Assembly (NCBI RefSeq): GCF_020740795.1
Contig: NC_067312.1
Location: 43,300,405-43,364,404 of the forward strand
From: Apus apus
Taxonomy: Eukaryota > Chordata > Aves > Apodiformes > Apodidae
Length of the DNA: 64,000 nucleotides
Direction: 5' to 3'
Shown here: one piece after another, positions 12,911-25,336 of the stretch
Position numbering within the stretch: the first letter of the stretch is position 1
Layout: every line of letters begins with the position of its first letter
Made by a program: the position numbers and the translations under genes
The notes under the pieces: model-generated
The model's database searches: none
Seen by the model: only the letters and a program-made list of their open reading frames with translations
Told to the model about the DNA's origin: nothing

Positions 12911-15900
12911 GTGAGCTGCGGCGCATGCGCGGCCGGGCGGGCGGCGGTGGCGGCGGCCTCTCCTGCCGGGCCCTGCGCCGCCTTTTCTCTGTGCGGCCGC
13001 GTCGCCGCCGTGTCTCGTGAGGCTGCCGGGGGGTCTGGCGCCTCCCTGGCTCCCGACTGAGTTGGAGCCGCGGCCTCAGGGCAGGGAGGGAAGGCCCCGT
13101 GTGAGGCCTTGGGCCCCCGCCCCCCTCCGGCGCCGCGTCGCAGCGGCAGCGGGTGCCCCTGAGTTCCCCGCTTGGCCTCGGTGAGGCGGGGAGTCATGCG
13201 TGCTGCTGAGCGCTCCGGAGCCGAGGGGAACGCTGCCGCCGGCCGGGTGCTGTCACCCCGTGCCCGGCGCTGCGCCGTGCCCGGCGGGGCTGGGGCTGCG
13301 GGCCGTGCGAGCAGCGCCGACCGGGGGGCTGTGCCCCCCGCAATCCCAATTTGCAGCCTTAGAGCGTCAGTAGAAACTAGACACAAACTGCATGCTTAGG
13401 GAGCTTTTTGGCTGGAGGGTAGACACCTTTTTTTCTCGCGGTTCCTAGTGTGTAAAGTGTCAACAGAGGGCAGCTGTTTGGCCAAAGAAGGACACAAAAC
13501 TAGGTGATAGAAAGTAGGGTTTTGCATACAAAGGCCGTTCTGGGAAAAGGAAACAAAGATATGACAATCAAGTAGGGGTTAAAATACAATGAGAGAATGA
13601 ATTGTGATGGGGAGACAGCAACAAAAAATAAAGACAGAATTATTTAAGCCTTTCATCGTTGTAAAATGTGGTGAAGTGAGGTTTGAATTTGTTCATATTT
13701 GTAAGTTGCCCTTTAATAGTACTAAAGTGGTGTTAATATTTTGTTAAAGTAGTACTGAACTGGAAGGTTGCTTGTTCTTACTAGTTTATGTCTTCCTAAA
13801 AACTGTCTTTCTCTAGATGTGGATGAATTATCTCAAGGTGTAGCCAACTGACAAGCTGAGCAGAGGCTGAGAAGTTAGCTTGAAAACCTATAAATATCTT
13901 GACACCTTTTGGAAGTAGTAGGTTTCAGAGATGCTTACCATTTTTCTGTCATTGGCAGATTTAAAGCAGAGGTGACCTGCCAGAATATTTTTATTGACCT
14001 TTTAGATGATGGTATTGCTTGCATCTCCAGCTTACAGGTACAGAGCAGGCTGATACAGAAGATGGTCACTTTTCGGTTTCATCCATGTGTTTCCTCTGCA
14101 TCTTTCTAATATTTAGTATTAATTGTGAGACAACATTCCAAGAGTTATCATGAGTACCTGGTATTGTGTCTTCTAGTATGTCAAAACACACTAGGAAGTA
14201 CTAGAAATAACTTCAAAAGGTTATCTCCTTATCAAGATAATATTTTTTTTTTGTCTTCTCAGAAGTTCTTGTCAGTCTCTGACAAACCCCCAGAAAGTTT
14301 GAGAAGGACTTGAGAATTTCTGTAACAAATAGCTTGAATCACATGACCGTGAACTGTGATTATCGGAAGGGTTTTGCTTTAGATACTGAGGTTTGTCATC
14401 TCTGCATTGTAAATCCTAAGTTTTTGAGTACTTTTAGTGAAATTTTTATTTGCTGATCTGGCAGTGATCTTTAGGGAAGGACTTTGCTTTGTGTTGCATT
14501 TGCTACATCACCTGCAGAAGATTTATGACCAGGTATTACACAGAGACATGAAAAATAATAGTTAAACTATTTAATGCACAGCTTAAGATCCACTTGTTTC
14601 ACACTGGCTTTGTAAATGTGGGAATACCTTAGATATGTATGTTTCTATCTTCTTTTGTAATCAGAGAGTAACCAGTGGATGTGCTCTTGATATAGTTAGT
14701 CCCTTTGGGTATCTTGACTGCTAGAGTTATTCTGATTCTGTTGGCTTTATTTGGTATTGGTACAATAGATATATTTCTGTCCACGTATTTTCAGGATTAT
14801 ATTCCTGTCATGGCAAATTATTTTTAAGAGTGTTGTACTCCCCAGCATCTTAAATTTAACTGAAACATCTAGAACTGTCTAGGTTTTTTATTTTTCACAT
14901 CTGCTTGGCTGCAGGGATCAGGAATTGAGATTAAGCATCTTAGATACTGATTCCATGCCAAATCCTGTACTAAATGGAAAGAACATCAAAGCTCAATCAG
15001 AACAAAGAACACGCTTTAATAGTGACATGTTCATTTTAACTAAGAAACCTGTGAACAAATGAGGTAATTTTGTTGATGTTGTATTGACAGGTTTTGAAGC
15101 TTTTTAAATTATTACACAGAACCCGGCAAGAAGTTTTTAAAAATGATACCAGAGCCCTTGAAGGTGAGATACTTTTTGTGTGTGGTGAATGCTTACCTAT
15201 TTTTCTGTGAAACTTTCTTCTCTAAATACACAGACCAAGAGTTCTTACCATAATCTTCCTTTAAATTACTCCTTTCCACATGTTCTAAGTAATCATTGGG
15301 AGAACTTGTGTGTCCATAACCAGATATCCTTTAATGTGAAACAAAAAACTGGTTGTTAGACCCAAGTATGGAAGCCATCTTTTCTAAGGAAGACATCACT
15401 TTTTGGAACCTTGGTAATCTTTCTGGGATTTATTTATTTATTTGTTTGTTTGTTTGTTTAATTTTTTTTCTTCAGTCCAGCCAAAGCATGTTTAAGTGTA
15501 CCAAGCATTTGAGTTGATGCAGGAGGGTTTGAACTAGATGATCTTTAAGGTCCCTTGCAACCTAAACCATTCTGTGACTCTTAAAGCGTTTTTTATACAG
15601 TTGCTCCTCAGGGGATAGATACTTTATTACTAAACCAGTTTTTAATAGTGACTTCTGTACCTTAGTTATTTTGAAGATGCAGAATGATAAATGGACTATC
15701 ATATTTTATTAATATACTGGTCATTTAAAATATGACATCACCTGAATTACATGGCAATCTTGTATTGCAGACAGAGTGCACCACAGAAGTGCTATGAAGG
15801 ATTTGGAATTCTGATCTTTGAAGCAGTAACAAAGACAATATACAATTTTTTGTTCACACTTCAGTTTTTTTGTTTATTTAGCTGCAAGACAAAAGATAAA

Positions 15901-18900
15901 TGAAGAATTCAAAAATAACCAAGATGAGACATCTGAAGAGAAGATAAATGAGGTACTTCCTGTTTTTGCTGTGTTTTCCACTTTGTATAAAAATACTTAA
16001 ATAGGAGTGTTTTACTTAAAAAATCTCTAAGTACATTTTAAGACATTGTGAGAGCCAGATTATCTTTTATTTATTTATTTATTTATTTAAAAAAAAAAAT
16101 ATATTAATACCTCCATTGCTATTAATAGTTTATTATAGCATTTTTCACATACAAAAAATCCATAGGGAGAAAGTGTCTTCTGGTAGTTGAATATGCTTAT
16201 TTTGAAGCTTGTAATAGAATTATGGAAAAAACCTGGTTTACTATTTTCATGTTAATTTTTGTGTATTTTGCTCATAATATCTGTCTGAGCTGTGGTCACT
16301 TTACCTAGCACAGAAAGAAAGAGAAATTTATCTGCTCCCTTACTGGCAAACATGAGAAATTAATTTGATTCCTGATCAAAATGAGGCAGCATCTTCTGTG
16401 GGAGGCTAAAAGCAGTAAAACAGTCAAGTGATCATGACTGTTGTAATGCAGAGGTAATAATTATACTACTTGGTTTTTCTGCTGCTTCTTTCCTCATGGT
16501 ATGCTAAAAGGAGTAGAATAGTCTGTTAACTCACTATGTGTTGCTCAGTTGTTATTGTAACACTTTTTACTAAGTCATTTTTTTGAAAGTTACTGAAGCC
16601 TGAAATAAACCTCCTATATTTTAGATATTTTAGTTCTTAACATCCATACAGAGTGAATAATTTGAGCCTTGTCATTTAGCCTTTTAACAGACTGTATTTA
16701 CATTGTCACTGAACATCATTTGGCAGAAGGTGCCCCTATCTGTCCATTGCAGGAGTAAATCTAAAGCTTTGCATCATACCAGTCACTGGACAATAACATA
16801 AATAGTTCTGAGCATTTAGTTAGGACTTGCTAGCATTTCTGCTTGTTATCTGGCACCTAAAGTAATACGTGTGTTCCTGGTATCTGATCTGTTAAATTGT
16901 ATGTTATTTTTGGTTTAGATATATAGAAAAATACTCACTGTAATTTTAAAATCTATATTTGTTAGGAGTGGCAATCTACAAATTACACATGGAACTCTTT
17001 AATGTGGGTTAATTGTTTAAATATGTCAGTGGAAGAAATTCTGGACTTCCATCACAAACACAGAATATTGGAATTTCATAGCAGCTGTCATATTTATCAT
17101 ATATATTTGTGTGTTTATATAAATATATCTATACACACTGAGTGTACTCAGATGCAGAGGAACTGAGTCACATTATATACAGGACTTGTGAGAATTTGGA
17201 CACTTGCTTGCATAAACACAAGAGTGTTAGTGTTTTGCTTTGGACAGCTGCTAAAAAAAAGTGAACGCTGACCAATTAAATGTGCATTACTTTGCCAGAA
17301 GAGAAAGATGCAGTGTCTGCTGACATGACATCAAATTCTTAGTTAATAGAGTAACCTAAGGAGGTAGGAATAACTGTCTGCAGTATTAGAATGTGACATG
17401 TGGCAACTAAATCTGCTGCAGCATTTTATTCAGTCGGGAGTGAACTTCTGAAGTTGCCTTTGTTATCTCTGCTTCATGTGATTTGGCTTGTTTTGTGTAG
17501 CAGCCTCAGAGAAAATGGCAGAATTCCTGTAACATAAATCTGAAGTGGAAGGACTGCTTGAGGAGCATGCCAATGGGCATTCAGTAGGCAGAACTGGAGG
17601 GGACCTAGTTTGAACCTGTGAAAGGGAAAGGGGGGAGTTGAAGTTCAGTGTAGCTGCCAAGTCTTGAGCTCTAACTCTTGCAAAGATACAGTTCTTTTGG
17701 CACACATTGCTTCCTAGTGTCAGCTTGTCTCCCAGAGTGTCTCACTTGTGCAGTTTCATTTATTTCTGGCGTAGGTATCATGCAAACAAGTATTAGGCTT
17801 CTCTTAATCGTTCAGCAAACGTAGCAAAGTTTGATTTTGCTGATCACCTAGGCATTTTGCCAAATATTAATGCCTCTACTAATCTTTACATAGTGCCTTA
17901 TTCCTGTACTGTTTTTCCATGAAGCTTTAGCATCCATAATTTTTTTCATGTTTTGCCCTTATTTTTGTATCTTTATTTCAAGAGTAGTAATGTTAATGGA
18001 AACAGATTGCCCTTTCACTCAGGATAGTCAGATGTTGTTGGGGCATCCACCAGTGTTTGTAATTGTTTAAACCTAGTTACTTCTTCTGGTAGTTACATTC
18101 TACCTTATTCATTTGCAGTTTTAATTTGGTGTATAGATGTTAGACTGCCATGTGTGACTGAGAAGTTTCCTTCCTGTCAACCTGTAAGTTATTCTAGGAT
18201 CCCCAAAGTAAAAGCTATGTATAGATAGTATATAACTAACTGAATAATAGAACTGACTGGCTTTATTATTTGAATAGTTGTCTGCTATGGAAAATACCTT
18301 CAGGAATAATTGCATATAATTTAAATCACTCAGTGTTGTTTTTTTTTTTAATTCCTTTTTACTAGCTTCTCAAAATAGCTTCAGATGTTGAAGTGATTCT
18401 CAGAACTTCTGTTATTCAGGCAGTTCACACAGATTCCAACAAAATACGTGAGTAAAGCTGCATGCTAAAAAGATGTAGTTCAGTAAATAAATGTAAAATT
18501 TGAAAACTAAGTGAAGGAATGGAGAGGGCAAAAGTCAGTCTGTCTGTCATATCTATGCCCAAAGCTTTAATTTAACCCTGTTGACTAATATCACTCCACC
18601 TAGAACAGGTGGAGGTTTCAGAGGTACAAAGTTTCTACACAAATAGTTTGAAATATGAAGGCTGGTAGAAAAGAGGCAGTGACTGTATTTAGTACCTTCA
18701 GGAACTGTGGGACTCAGTCCTTTGGGAATGCCTGGAGCAAAGACAACTTTGTTTTGTTAGAGGACGAAAAGACTAGGGAGCATTGGAACAGATGTGACAT
18801 GCATGAATCTGTGGGACCTGATGTTATGCTCCCATGGATGGTGAGGGAGCTGGCTGGTGTAATTGCAAGGTGACTCTCAATCATCTCTGAAAGGGGATGG

Positions 18901-21900
18901 TGATTAGATGAATTGCCTGAGGACTGGCAAATGTCACTTTCCTTTTCAAGAAGGGCAAGAGGGTTAATCTAGGAAACTGGTCAGCCTCACGATGATCCAT
19001 GGGAATGTGGTTGAGCCAACCCTAGAAGCTGTTTTCCTGTGTTCTAAGAGCAGAATTGGGACTGGGAGTAGTCAGCAATTATTTACAAAGGCGAGATCTT
19101 CTCTGATCAATCTAATACCCTTTTACAGTGAATTAACTTAATTCAGCAAACAGGGCGAGACCAGTGGTACTTGTGCATTTTGACTGTAGCAGAGCTTTAA
19201 TGATGTGTCCTTTAAAAATCTCTATAAATGAAAACGAAATTGCCTTCCCTGCCCACCCTGCCAAGGGAAGCTATAAGGGGAATAAGGAAGAGAGACTTAC
19301 AGGTTGGAAATTGAAACTGGAACAAGTTTACTCTTAACACGGAAAAGGGAGTAACATGTGGGGTGAGGAACAATATATGAACTTATATACAGGTAGGTAT
19401 ATGCAAAACTGATCTCAGTAATCGCAAGAATAGGTGTGTGGGAGTCCCATGTGGCAAGGCTGTCTTAGGAGAGGAGTCCACGGTGCAGGAAAAGAGGGGC
19501 TGAGCTTCCAATTCTCCTGGCTTTTATAGAGTATGGCAAGAAGTGGGAGGGAATACTGACACCTCTCTGTTCCAACCCTCCCAGGTCCTTCATTGTCCTA
19601 AAGAGCCTGTCTCTCTAGTTCCTTTTGTATGTGTCAACAATTTACTGGGTCCCCTCAAACCATAACAGCGTTTGACCTGCTTACAAATGCGAAGGATGTC
19701 ATTATGCAATCTCTTGCCCTTTTTTTTTGTGTGTGTGTTTGTGTATCTGTTTTGGATAGTTTTAAGCTTTACTTCTTGCTTTGTAAGTGATCTTACTCTA
19801 GTAAAAATGAAACAATAGTCTTGAAACAGCCATCACAGTTTGTATTTTGTGTGTATTTAGAATAATACATTGAAGTGAGACGTGCTTAGTCTTGATATTG
19901 TACTGTATCACCAATTAAAGGATTAGGAGTGCTGAGAAAAGAAATCCAGAGTATCATTATAAAGTTCACAGAGTAAGAATAAGTAATGTAATTTATATTA
20001 TAGTATAATGCATAATAAGAATCAATTGTTTATTTGTCAGCTGGTCACAAGTGGTGTTCCCCAGTGCAGAGTTTTGGGACCACTCCTATTTAACATCTTT
20101 ATTAATGACTTGAATGAGGAGATTGAGAGCACCCTCTGTAAGTCTGCAGACAACACCGAGTTGGGTGGGAGTGTTGATCTGCTTGAGAGTAGGAAGGCTC
20201 TTCAGAGGGACCTGGACAGGTTGGGTCAATGGGCATATGGGCTTCCGCAAGGCCAAGTGCCACATCCTTTGGCTACAACCCCCTGCAACATTACAGGCTT
20301 GGGGAAGAGTGGCTGGAGGCCTTCTCAGCAGAAAGAGACCTGGGGGTGTTTATCAGCAAAAGCCGTGTGTGCAAGGAAATAAAAGGAATTCATTCACTAC
20401 TTCCCCTTCTAAGCATCTAGGTTCATCTGCAGGAAAGGAGGGCTCTGTCAGATGTAACCATTACTTGGGAAGACAAATGCCATCACTGCAAGCGTCCCCC
20501 TTTCCTTCTTCTTTTCCCAGCTCTTATTGCTAAGCACAAAGTGAAACTGTATGAAGTGTCCCTTTTTGCTTTCCTGGCTGTATCCCCTCCTTGTGCATTA
20601 TGATGAAAATACCAAGTGGATCTTCTCACTTTCTTTTGCTTGTTGGCATCTGGGAGCCAGTTTCTGGTTGGAACTTGGCTGTAGGAAATGCCTGTGTATA
20701 TATGGGAATCTGTCTAGGTGGCGCATTAAAAGGATATTAAATTCCAGTACAGCTTTAATTAAGAAGATCTTAAAACCTTTTTGAACCTTAAATCTTTATG
20801 ATGTGGTAACTTCTATAGTGCCAAGAGAATTAGCTCCCTCATTCCTTTTAAGTTATCATCTTGTAGTAAGTGAGAGGATTGGGACAGATGTGTTAACACA
20901 TACACATACACACACCAAAAAAGTGGAAGTGCAGCCCTAAGGTTGCTGCTTGAATTGCTGTTTGTTGGCAAATCAAAATAAGCAACCTCAGTTGGAAAGT
21001 TTACTTCTCAGTGCTTCATCTTAGCTACATGTTTATTTTGGAAACCATAGGTGAAGGTTTAGTTTGTCATAATGGGAAGTATGTTGGCTTATTTGGTAAA
21101 AGGAAAATGTTGTAAAATACTTATATATGTATTTAAATTAGTTTTATGTCCTTGCTTTATCTCAAGTCTTCACCCTCCCTCCGGCCCCAGAAAGGGCTGA
21201 AGTCATCAGTTGCCATGTTGTATGAAAGAAGAGTGGGGAAAAAAGAAACTAGCTAAAATGTTTCAGAAACCTATTGCTGCAGCTAGTTTCCTTCAGTGAG
21301 TTACTGTCAGAATCTTCTGACTCCTGACTTTGTGTATTAAAGCTGATAATACACAACTTAGCCACACCTATTTGGTTTTTTTATATTTATGTATGTAATC
21401 TAGCATGTCTAAAATACTGAAAAGAAGAAGGCAAAAACTTGTCTTGGACAGCGAGAACAAGTATTTTGGCAAGGGGAGCATTCTCCCTAATCAAATGCAG
21501 TTACTGTGTGCTGTCATAGAAGCAGTGCACAGGGCAATCTTACTCTTCAAAAGCAATTTGAGATTCAGTGGTGTATAGTCATGTTGGGATTCACAGGTAA
21601 ATCTTTAAAAAAATAAATTATGCTGAGGTTTTCTTACAAAAGAGAGTATTGTTTCATTTAGGAGCTCATTAGTTTTATTAGACAATTTTTAAAACAATGA
21701 ATTGTTTTAAAAAATGTTTCAGTCCGAGTTATGTTACTTAGTAATATATGGATGTCTCTGTTTCAAACTTTATATCCAATTCTGTTCTTCTTTGGCATTT
21801 CTGTTTCATGTACCTATCTTAGATGTGCAGATCAACATACTTTGTTATGAATTTAGTCACAAGTATTTTATCTAAGAAAAATGCAATTGAAATGTTACTC

Positions 21901-22856
21901 AGAGCTCTTAGAAACTTAGTAAATGCATCAGTACCTGTAGACAGATGCAAAATAATTCAAGGAAATCAGTTTTCTTTCTAATGGGATACTGGCGCACTTT
22001 GGACACAATGTTACTTATTACACACACACGTAGACAAAGACACATAGTTTTACAGGTTTACTTGTACCCTTCACAGCTTTCTGACCTGGTCAAATTACAT
22101 TGATTTCAAGTGTTTGTCCTTTAGTTTTTGCTGCTGGAGTAAATCCAACATGAAGGAAGGACAAGTTGATTTCTGAAGAGCTGGGAGGCAAGAACTTAAA
22201 CTCCAGAAGAGGTTAAAATGGTATATAGGCAAACTCTATCATACTGCATTTCTGTGATGATCTAGAGGCCATAATTTTAATTTGATTATTTCCTTTCCTG
22301 TTGGCGTTTTAAAATAGAGAAAATTAATATTACAGATCAGATTCCAGGACATTGGGAAGAGGGCTAAGTAAAATTTAGTATTTGTTTTTGGAAGTGTTGA
22401 AGGAAATATAATCTGACACAGGCATGATAAAATGATGATGCTTTCTCTTGTTAAAACTTACTGCACTACTCTACCATTTTTTATTAATTCTCAATACTAT
22501 TATGTATTTTCAGTGCTTTTAAAAGGAAAAAGGGTAAGGAAATATTCTAAACAACAGAAGATAAAAATAATAATATAATTTTGTCTTGAGTAGATACCAT
22601 GATACTGTTTGTATGCTCAGCAGAAGTTCAGATTCTCATTTTAGTAACCTGATTTCTTGTAATAACCTGATTTTTTTTGTAATCTGATTTTTTGTTTGTA
22701 AATATAAAAACAACTTTAGATTTTTTAAAAGTTTCCCATAGATTGGTATTTTTATAGTTGTTTTCTTTTTCTATTACAGTGCTCATACCCAGGAAAGATC
22801 TACTACAAGACAACACTCCTTACATTGATAAACCAACAAAAAAGCATGAATCCTGA
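12893..22856 (+). CDS. LYRM7: LYRM7, complex III assembly factor (5 coding exons, span)
   Basis: This gene encodes LYR motif-containing protein 7 (MZM1L), a mitochondrial matrix chaperone that binds and stabilises the Rieske iron-sulfur protein UQCRFS1 before its insertion into respiratory complex III. Five exons (12893-12910, 15091-15163, 15882-15952, 18366-18447, 22780-22856) all have GT/AG boundaries and join in frame to 106 codons; the human protein is 104. The degenerate LYR motif is LHR at residues 14-16, preceded by VLKLF and followed by [17 protein letters not shown], typical of the family. Conserved later segments are [14 protein letters not shown]-like ILRTSVIQ and the C-terminal PRKDLL. 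Everything after residue 6 aligns with human LYRM7; the six exon 1 residues (MASRRQ) differ. No frameshift or missing residue is seen. The gene lies head-to-head with HINT1, as in other vertebrates. Confidence 0.97.
12911..15090 (+). other. LYRM7: LYRM7 intron 1
   Basis: The intron runs from donor GTGAGC to acceptor TATTGACAG. Its first 400 bases continue the CpG island; the rest is AT-rich unique sequence with no repeat or exon recognised. Confidence 0.9.
15091..15163 (+). CDS. LYRM7: LYRM7 coding exon 2 (LYR motif)
   Basis: The exon encodes [20 protein letters not shown] then RALE, holding the LYR-type motif (LHR) and the conserved Phe used in cofactor or acyl-carrier contacts in this family. 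The acceptor is CAG at 15088-15090 and the donor GTGAGA. It ends in phase 1. Confidence 0.97.
15164..15881 (+). other. LYRM7: LYRM7 intron 2
   Basis: The intron has a GT donor and a TTTAG acceptor after a T-rich tract. It carries a TTTA/TTTG simple repeat at about 15430-15462 and a short CR1 3'-end fragment listed separately. Confidence 0.9.
15515..15588 (+). mobile_element. CR1 LINE 3'-end fragment
   Basis: The text GAACTAGATGATCTTTAAGG followed by TCCCTTGCAACCTAAACCAT and TCTGTGA matches the last 70 bases of avian CR1 elements. It is severely 5'-truncated and lacks the full octamer tail. Confidence 0.8.
15882..15952 (+). CDS. LYRM7: LYRM7 coding exon 3
   Basis: The exon, joined to one base from exon 2, encodes [20 protein letters not shown] then KINE. 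The donor is [15 protein letters not shown] is strongly conserved with mammalian LYRM7. It ends in phase 0. Confidence 0.97.
15953..18365 (+). other. LYRM7: LYRM7 intron 3
   Basis: This is AT-rich intron sequence with a (TTTA)n tract at about 16063-16090 and a pyrimidine-rich run ending in ACTAG before exon 4. No mobile element was recognised. Confidence 0.9.
18366..18447 (+). CDS. LYRM7: LYRM7 coding exon 4
   Basis: The exon encodes [20 protein letters not shown] then HTDSNKI and one base of the next codon. The donor GTGAGT is a near-perfect consensus. The SDVE...LRTSVIQ segment is conserved with mammalian LYRM7. Confidence 0.97.
18775..19240 (+). mobile_element. CR1 LINE fragment, reverse-transcriptase region
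   Basis: The conceptual translation shows decayed CR1 ORF2 text: ESVGPD (CR1 KSMGPDG), VRELAG, then SIISER-like and LDCSRAL (CR1 LDFSKAF). Frameshifts and stops are frequent, so the copy is old. It is interrupted by an LTR-like block at 19241. Confidence 0.8.
19241..19667 (-). mobile_element. Solo LTR-like element (ERVL-type)
   Basis: Read on the minus strand the block begins TGTTATGGTTTGAGGGGACC and ends in CA, a start typical of avian ERVL-type LTRs. A TATAAAA box lies at 19523-19529 (minus) and an AGTAAA poly(A)-like signal at about 19328, followed by CCAACCTGTAAGTCTCTC, a familiar U5 texture. No target-site duplication was found, so the exact edges, particularly the left one, are uncertain. 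Confidence 0.55.
20040..20365 (+). mobile_element. CR1 LINE fragment, RT core
   Basis: The translation gives [20 protein letters not shown] and [10 protein letters not shown], the palm region of CR1 reverse transcriptase. The catalytic FADD box reads SADN here, so it is inactive. It probably belongs to the same insertion as the copy at 18775-19240. Confidence 0.88.
22780..22856 (+). CDS. LYRM7: LYRM7 coding exon 5 and stop
   Basis: After the acceptor ACAG the exon reads (L)[19 protein letters not shown] then KKHES and TGA at 22854-22856. PRKDLL and the NxPYxDxPT pattern match the C terminus of mammalian LYRM7. The tail is two residues longer than in human. Confidence 0.97.
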
Positions 22857-23400
22857 GGAAAATATGGCACTTTCCCCAGAAGTTTAATATCCTGTAATAT
22901 CATCTCTGAAAACCAATAGTGGATAACTGTTTTAAAGCTGAATTTTTAAAACAGTTAAATATTGTTACCAGAAAAACAGACCAAGCCACTGATTTTATTG
23001 TGCACTATGATGTCATCATACACTTCTTCTGTGGAAGCTACTAATACTTCCACGGAATCTCAAGACAAACAGTTCTTTTAGCTGTTGAATTGTGTAACTT
23101 GAGTCAGGAAATTTTCAATTATGGCAGTTATCAGACAGAGATTGTTTCCTAGCAATCCAGAGTTTTTCAAAAGAAAATAAAAATTAAATGCCGTTCTTAA
23201 TCCTGATAATATTTATTTGTACATTTATTATCAATCATATACTGCTTTGAAGTAATGAAAAACCATCTTGTGGCACTTATATTTATGCTTTGGATCTAAA
23301 GCATGGTTTCTGATGTTGTCATTAATTGTACACTAAAATACTGTAATGTTTGAGAGAGTTCTTAAAGTTCATCAAAATAAATTATAGTGACTGACTTACT
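22857..23400 (+). promoter_or_regulatory. LYRM7: LYRM7 3' UTR with candidate poly(A) signals
   Basis: AATAAA hexamers lie at 23176-23181 and 23376-23381, 320 and 520 bases after the stop codon. Either could end the mRNA, and longer forms cannot be excluded. No exon or repeat follows closely. Confidence 0.55.
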
Positions 23401-24845
23401 GAGGCATTTTCCAAACCAGCTTATTGCTTAGTCACAAGTGATCTGACTTACCTAGAGTGAATTTATTTACTAAGCCCGTCACTTCAGTTTTCTGAAGGGA
23501 CACGTACTTCTGATGGAATTCATCATGAAGATCTGTTCACTTCCATTTTAATTGGAATCAGATACAGCTACAGTGATAGACAGAATCTTACCTGTGTGAA
23601 ATCAGTAACAAGCACCATTCTAGGATCTAAAGAAAAAAACCTCGCACAGGAGTGACATAGGAGTGACTAATAACCTCACAGATCTATTTCACGTCCCAGT
23701 CATCCTGTATATTTTTAGTAAGCCTCCAAGATGCCAATATTGCATATCCATGTGGGTTCTGGCATGGCTTCACTGGCTTAATGAAATGTAAAACTAGTGC
23801 CTGTATCCAGTCTTTTCCTCATTGAGCATGTCAGCGGCTAAGTACTTCTTTCTGCAGAATTTTAGAGCAAATGTATTTCCCTTTTTTCCAGAGTATGCTT
23901 CATCAGTCTTAAAATATAAGCCTTAAAGGCAGTAGTTCTTTAAACTGTAGTTGAAAAAATCCGTAGAGATCTTTTGCAGGCAGGAGGCAGGTTTTGTTGA
24001 AAAGAGCTCACTCCTTGTTCAGATCTTCAACAGTTTAGCTTCTATAGCCAAGAAGTTTAACGACTGAGTGTTGCTGTCTGGAGGTGCCTTTGTGTCCTGC
24101 TGCTTAGAAGGACTTGGTATTTAAAAGGTGCTTTTCAGGTCTGCTTGAGGTAGTCACATGCTAACAAGAGTTTGGTAGAACAAATGTCACCTCAGTGATA
24201 ACACAGAAGAAATGTTTCAGTTCTTCAACTTTTGACATCATTTGCCAGAGATGTCTGTTAGAGCCTTCTGCCCTTGTTTCTCCTTCAGTAAGTGTTGACT
24301 TTGTGTACACTGTAGGTTTAATGAAAGCGTTAATGGTCAGCCAAGGAATATTTCCCTTTTTTTGTTTGTTTGTTTTTTTGTTCTTTCCCTCTCCTTTAAC
24401 AGTTTCAAAATATAAGGTTTCTCGGGGGGGGGGGGGGGGGTGTTTCGGCAGACAGTGGCTTGGTATAGGGAACAAGCCTGGTGTTAATACATTTGCTATA
24501 GTCTGATGTTCATAAAACACAAGGTGATAAATTTAATCTTTATGATTTTGTTTGCATGGTAGGAATTTTTTTTCAAGTTTTTATAGTCTTCAGGTGAAAT
24601 GGAGCCTTTTCTAATTTAGTAGGGCCAAATTAATCCCGTTCTCTTTTCCTGTGCACTTTAGTAAAAGAAGCATTTAGTTTCTATTTTTACAAGGTGCTGT
24701 TGTACACCACAAAGTAACTCCATAAATAATTGATCTGGAAGTAGCATTAGGAGTTTCATCTAGAAAAGTGGCTTGTACCTTCCCCAAGGTGCAGAGTTCT
24801 CAGGCCATATTTCAAGTGATATAAGATCAATAAACCTGTGGCAAC
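23401..24845. other. Intergenic, nothing recognised
   Basis: This is AT-rich unique-looking sequence. It includes a run of about 18 G at 24423-24440. No ORF with family resemblance and no repeat was recognised. Confidence 0.6.
24841..24845. repeat. Target-site duplication GCAAC (left copy)
   Basis: It is identical to the five bases at 25946-25950 on the other side of the LTR. This defines the insertion boundaries. Confidence 0.85.
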
Positions 24846-24846
24846 T

Positions 24847-24897
24847 GTCGCAAGCCGGTACCGGGGGGCTACCGGCTGTCAGGATACTTTTGCGACT
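24847..24897. repeat. Nested inverted repeat at LTR U5 end
   Basis: GTCGCAA at the start pairs with TTGCGAC at the end of this 51-base segment. Inside it AGCCGGTA pairs with TACCGGCT around a G-rich loop. The two stems make a compact two-tier hairpin at the U5 terminus of the LTR. Confidence 0.8.
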
Positions 24898-25291
24898 CCC
24901 CCTCTCAATGTGGAGGGGTTTGTGAATGAGCCCGAGGGTCACACGCGGCGCTGCCTCTCACGGAGCAACGGCCGCGGGACCGTGTTTCCGGGTGGTAGTT
25001 AGAGAGCACCCCCACCCCACCACGCTCAGAGATTGCCTCTAAAGCCAAGATTTACTCCACAAACTAATAGGTTTATTAAGGGTTAACACAAACCGAGGGA
25101 TGATGTTCGGGGACAATACAGGTGTGAATGGCTACCAGGGATATCAAGATGTATGTGGTGAGAAAGTGTCCTTTAGGGAGGCAATGCAAAGGTGCTTTTA
25201 AGGGAGAGGATTAAGGATCAAAGGGAGGAGGGAGGAGGGAAGGAAACCCGACGCCGGTCCTCCTTAAGAGGTCGCGCTGTGTGTGCAAGTA

Positions 25292-25336
25292 TGAGGAAAG
25301 GAATATGTGTGTGTGGGTATGTGTGTGTGTGTGTGA
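25292..25336 (+). repeat. (TG)n microsatellite
   Basis: Interrupted TG/GTGTG repeats lie within the R region of the LTR. Confidence 0.85.

Larger units (their letters stand above)
18448..22779 (+). other. LYRM7: LYRM7 intron 4
   Basis: This is the longest intron, 4.3 kb, ending in a TTTCTATTACAG acceptor. It contains two plus-strand CR1 pieces (about 18775-19240 and 20040-20365) with an LTR-like element between them. The remaining sequence, including 20400-22780, is AT-rich and unremarkable apart from short (CA)n tracts near 20900 and 22020. Confidence 0.9.

Noticed and set aside
6794-13386. Very long ORFs (up to 2173 codons, both strands) over the repeat array
   Set aside because: They consist of low-complexity repeats, change peptide type whenever a 14-bp unit shifts the frame, exist in many frames on both strands, and contain no domain. 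Absence of stops follows from the repeat unit.
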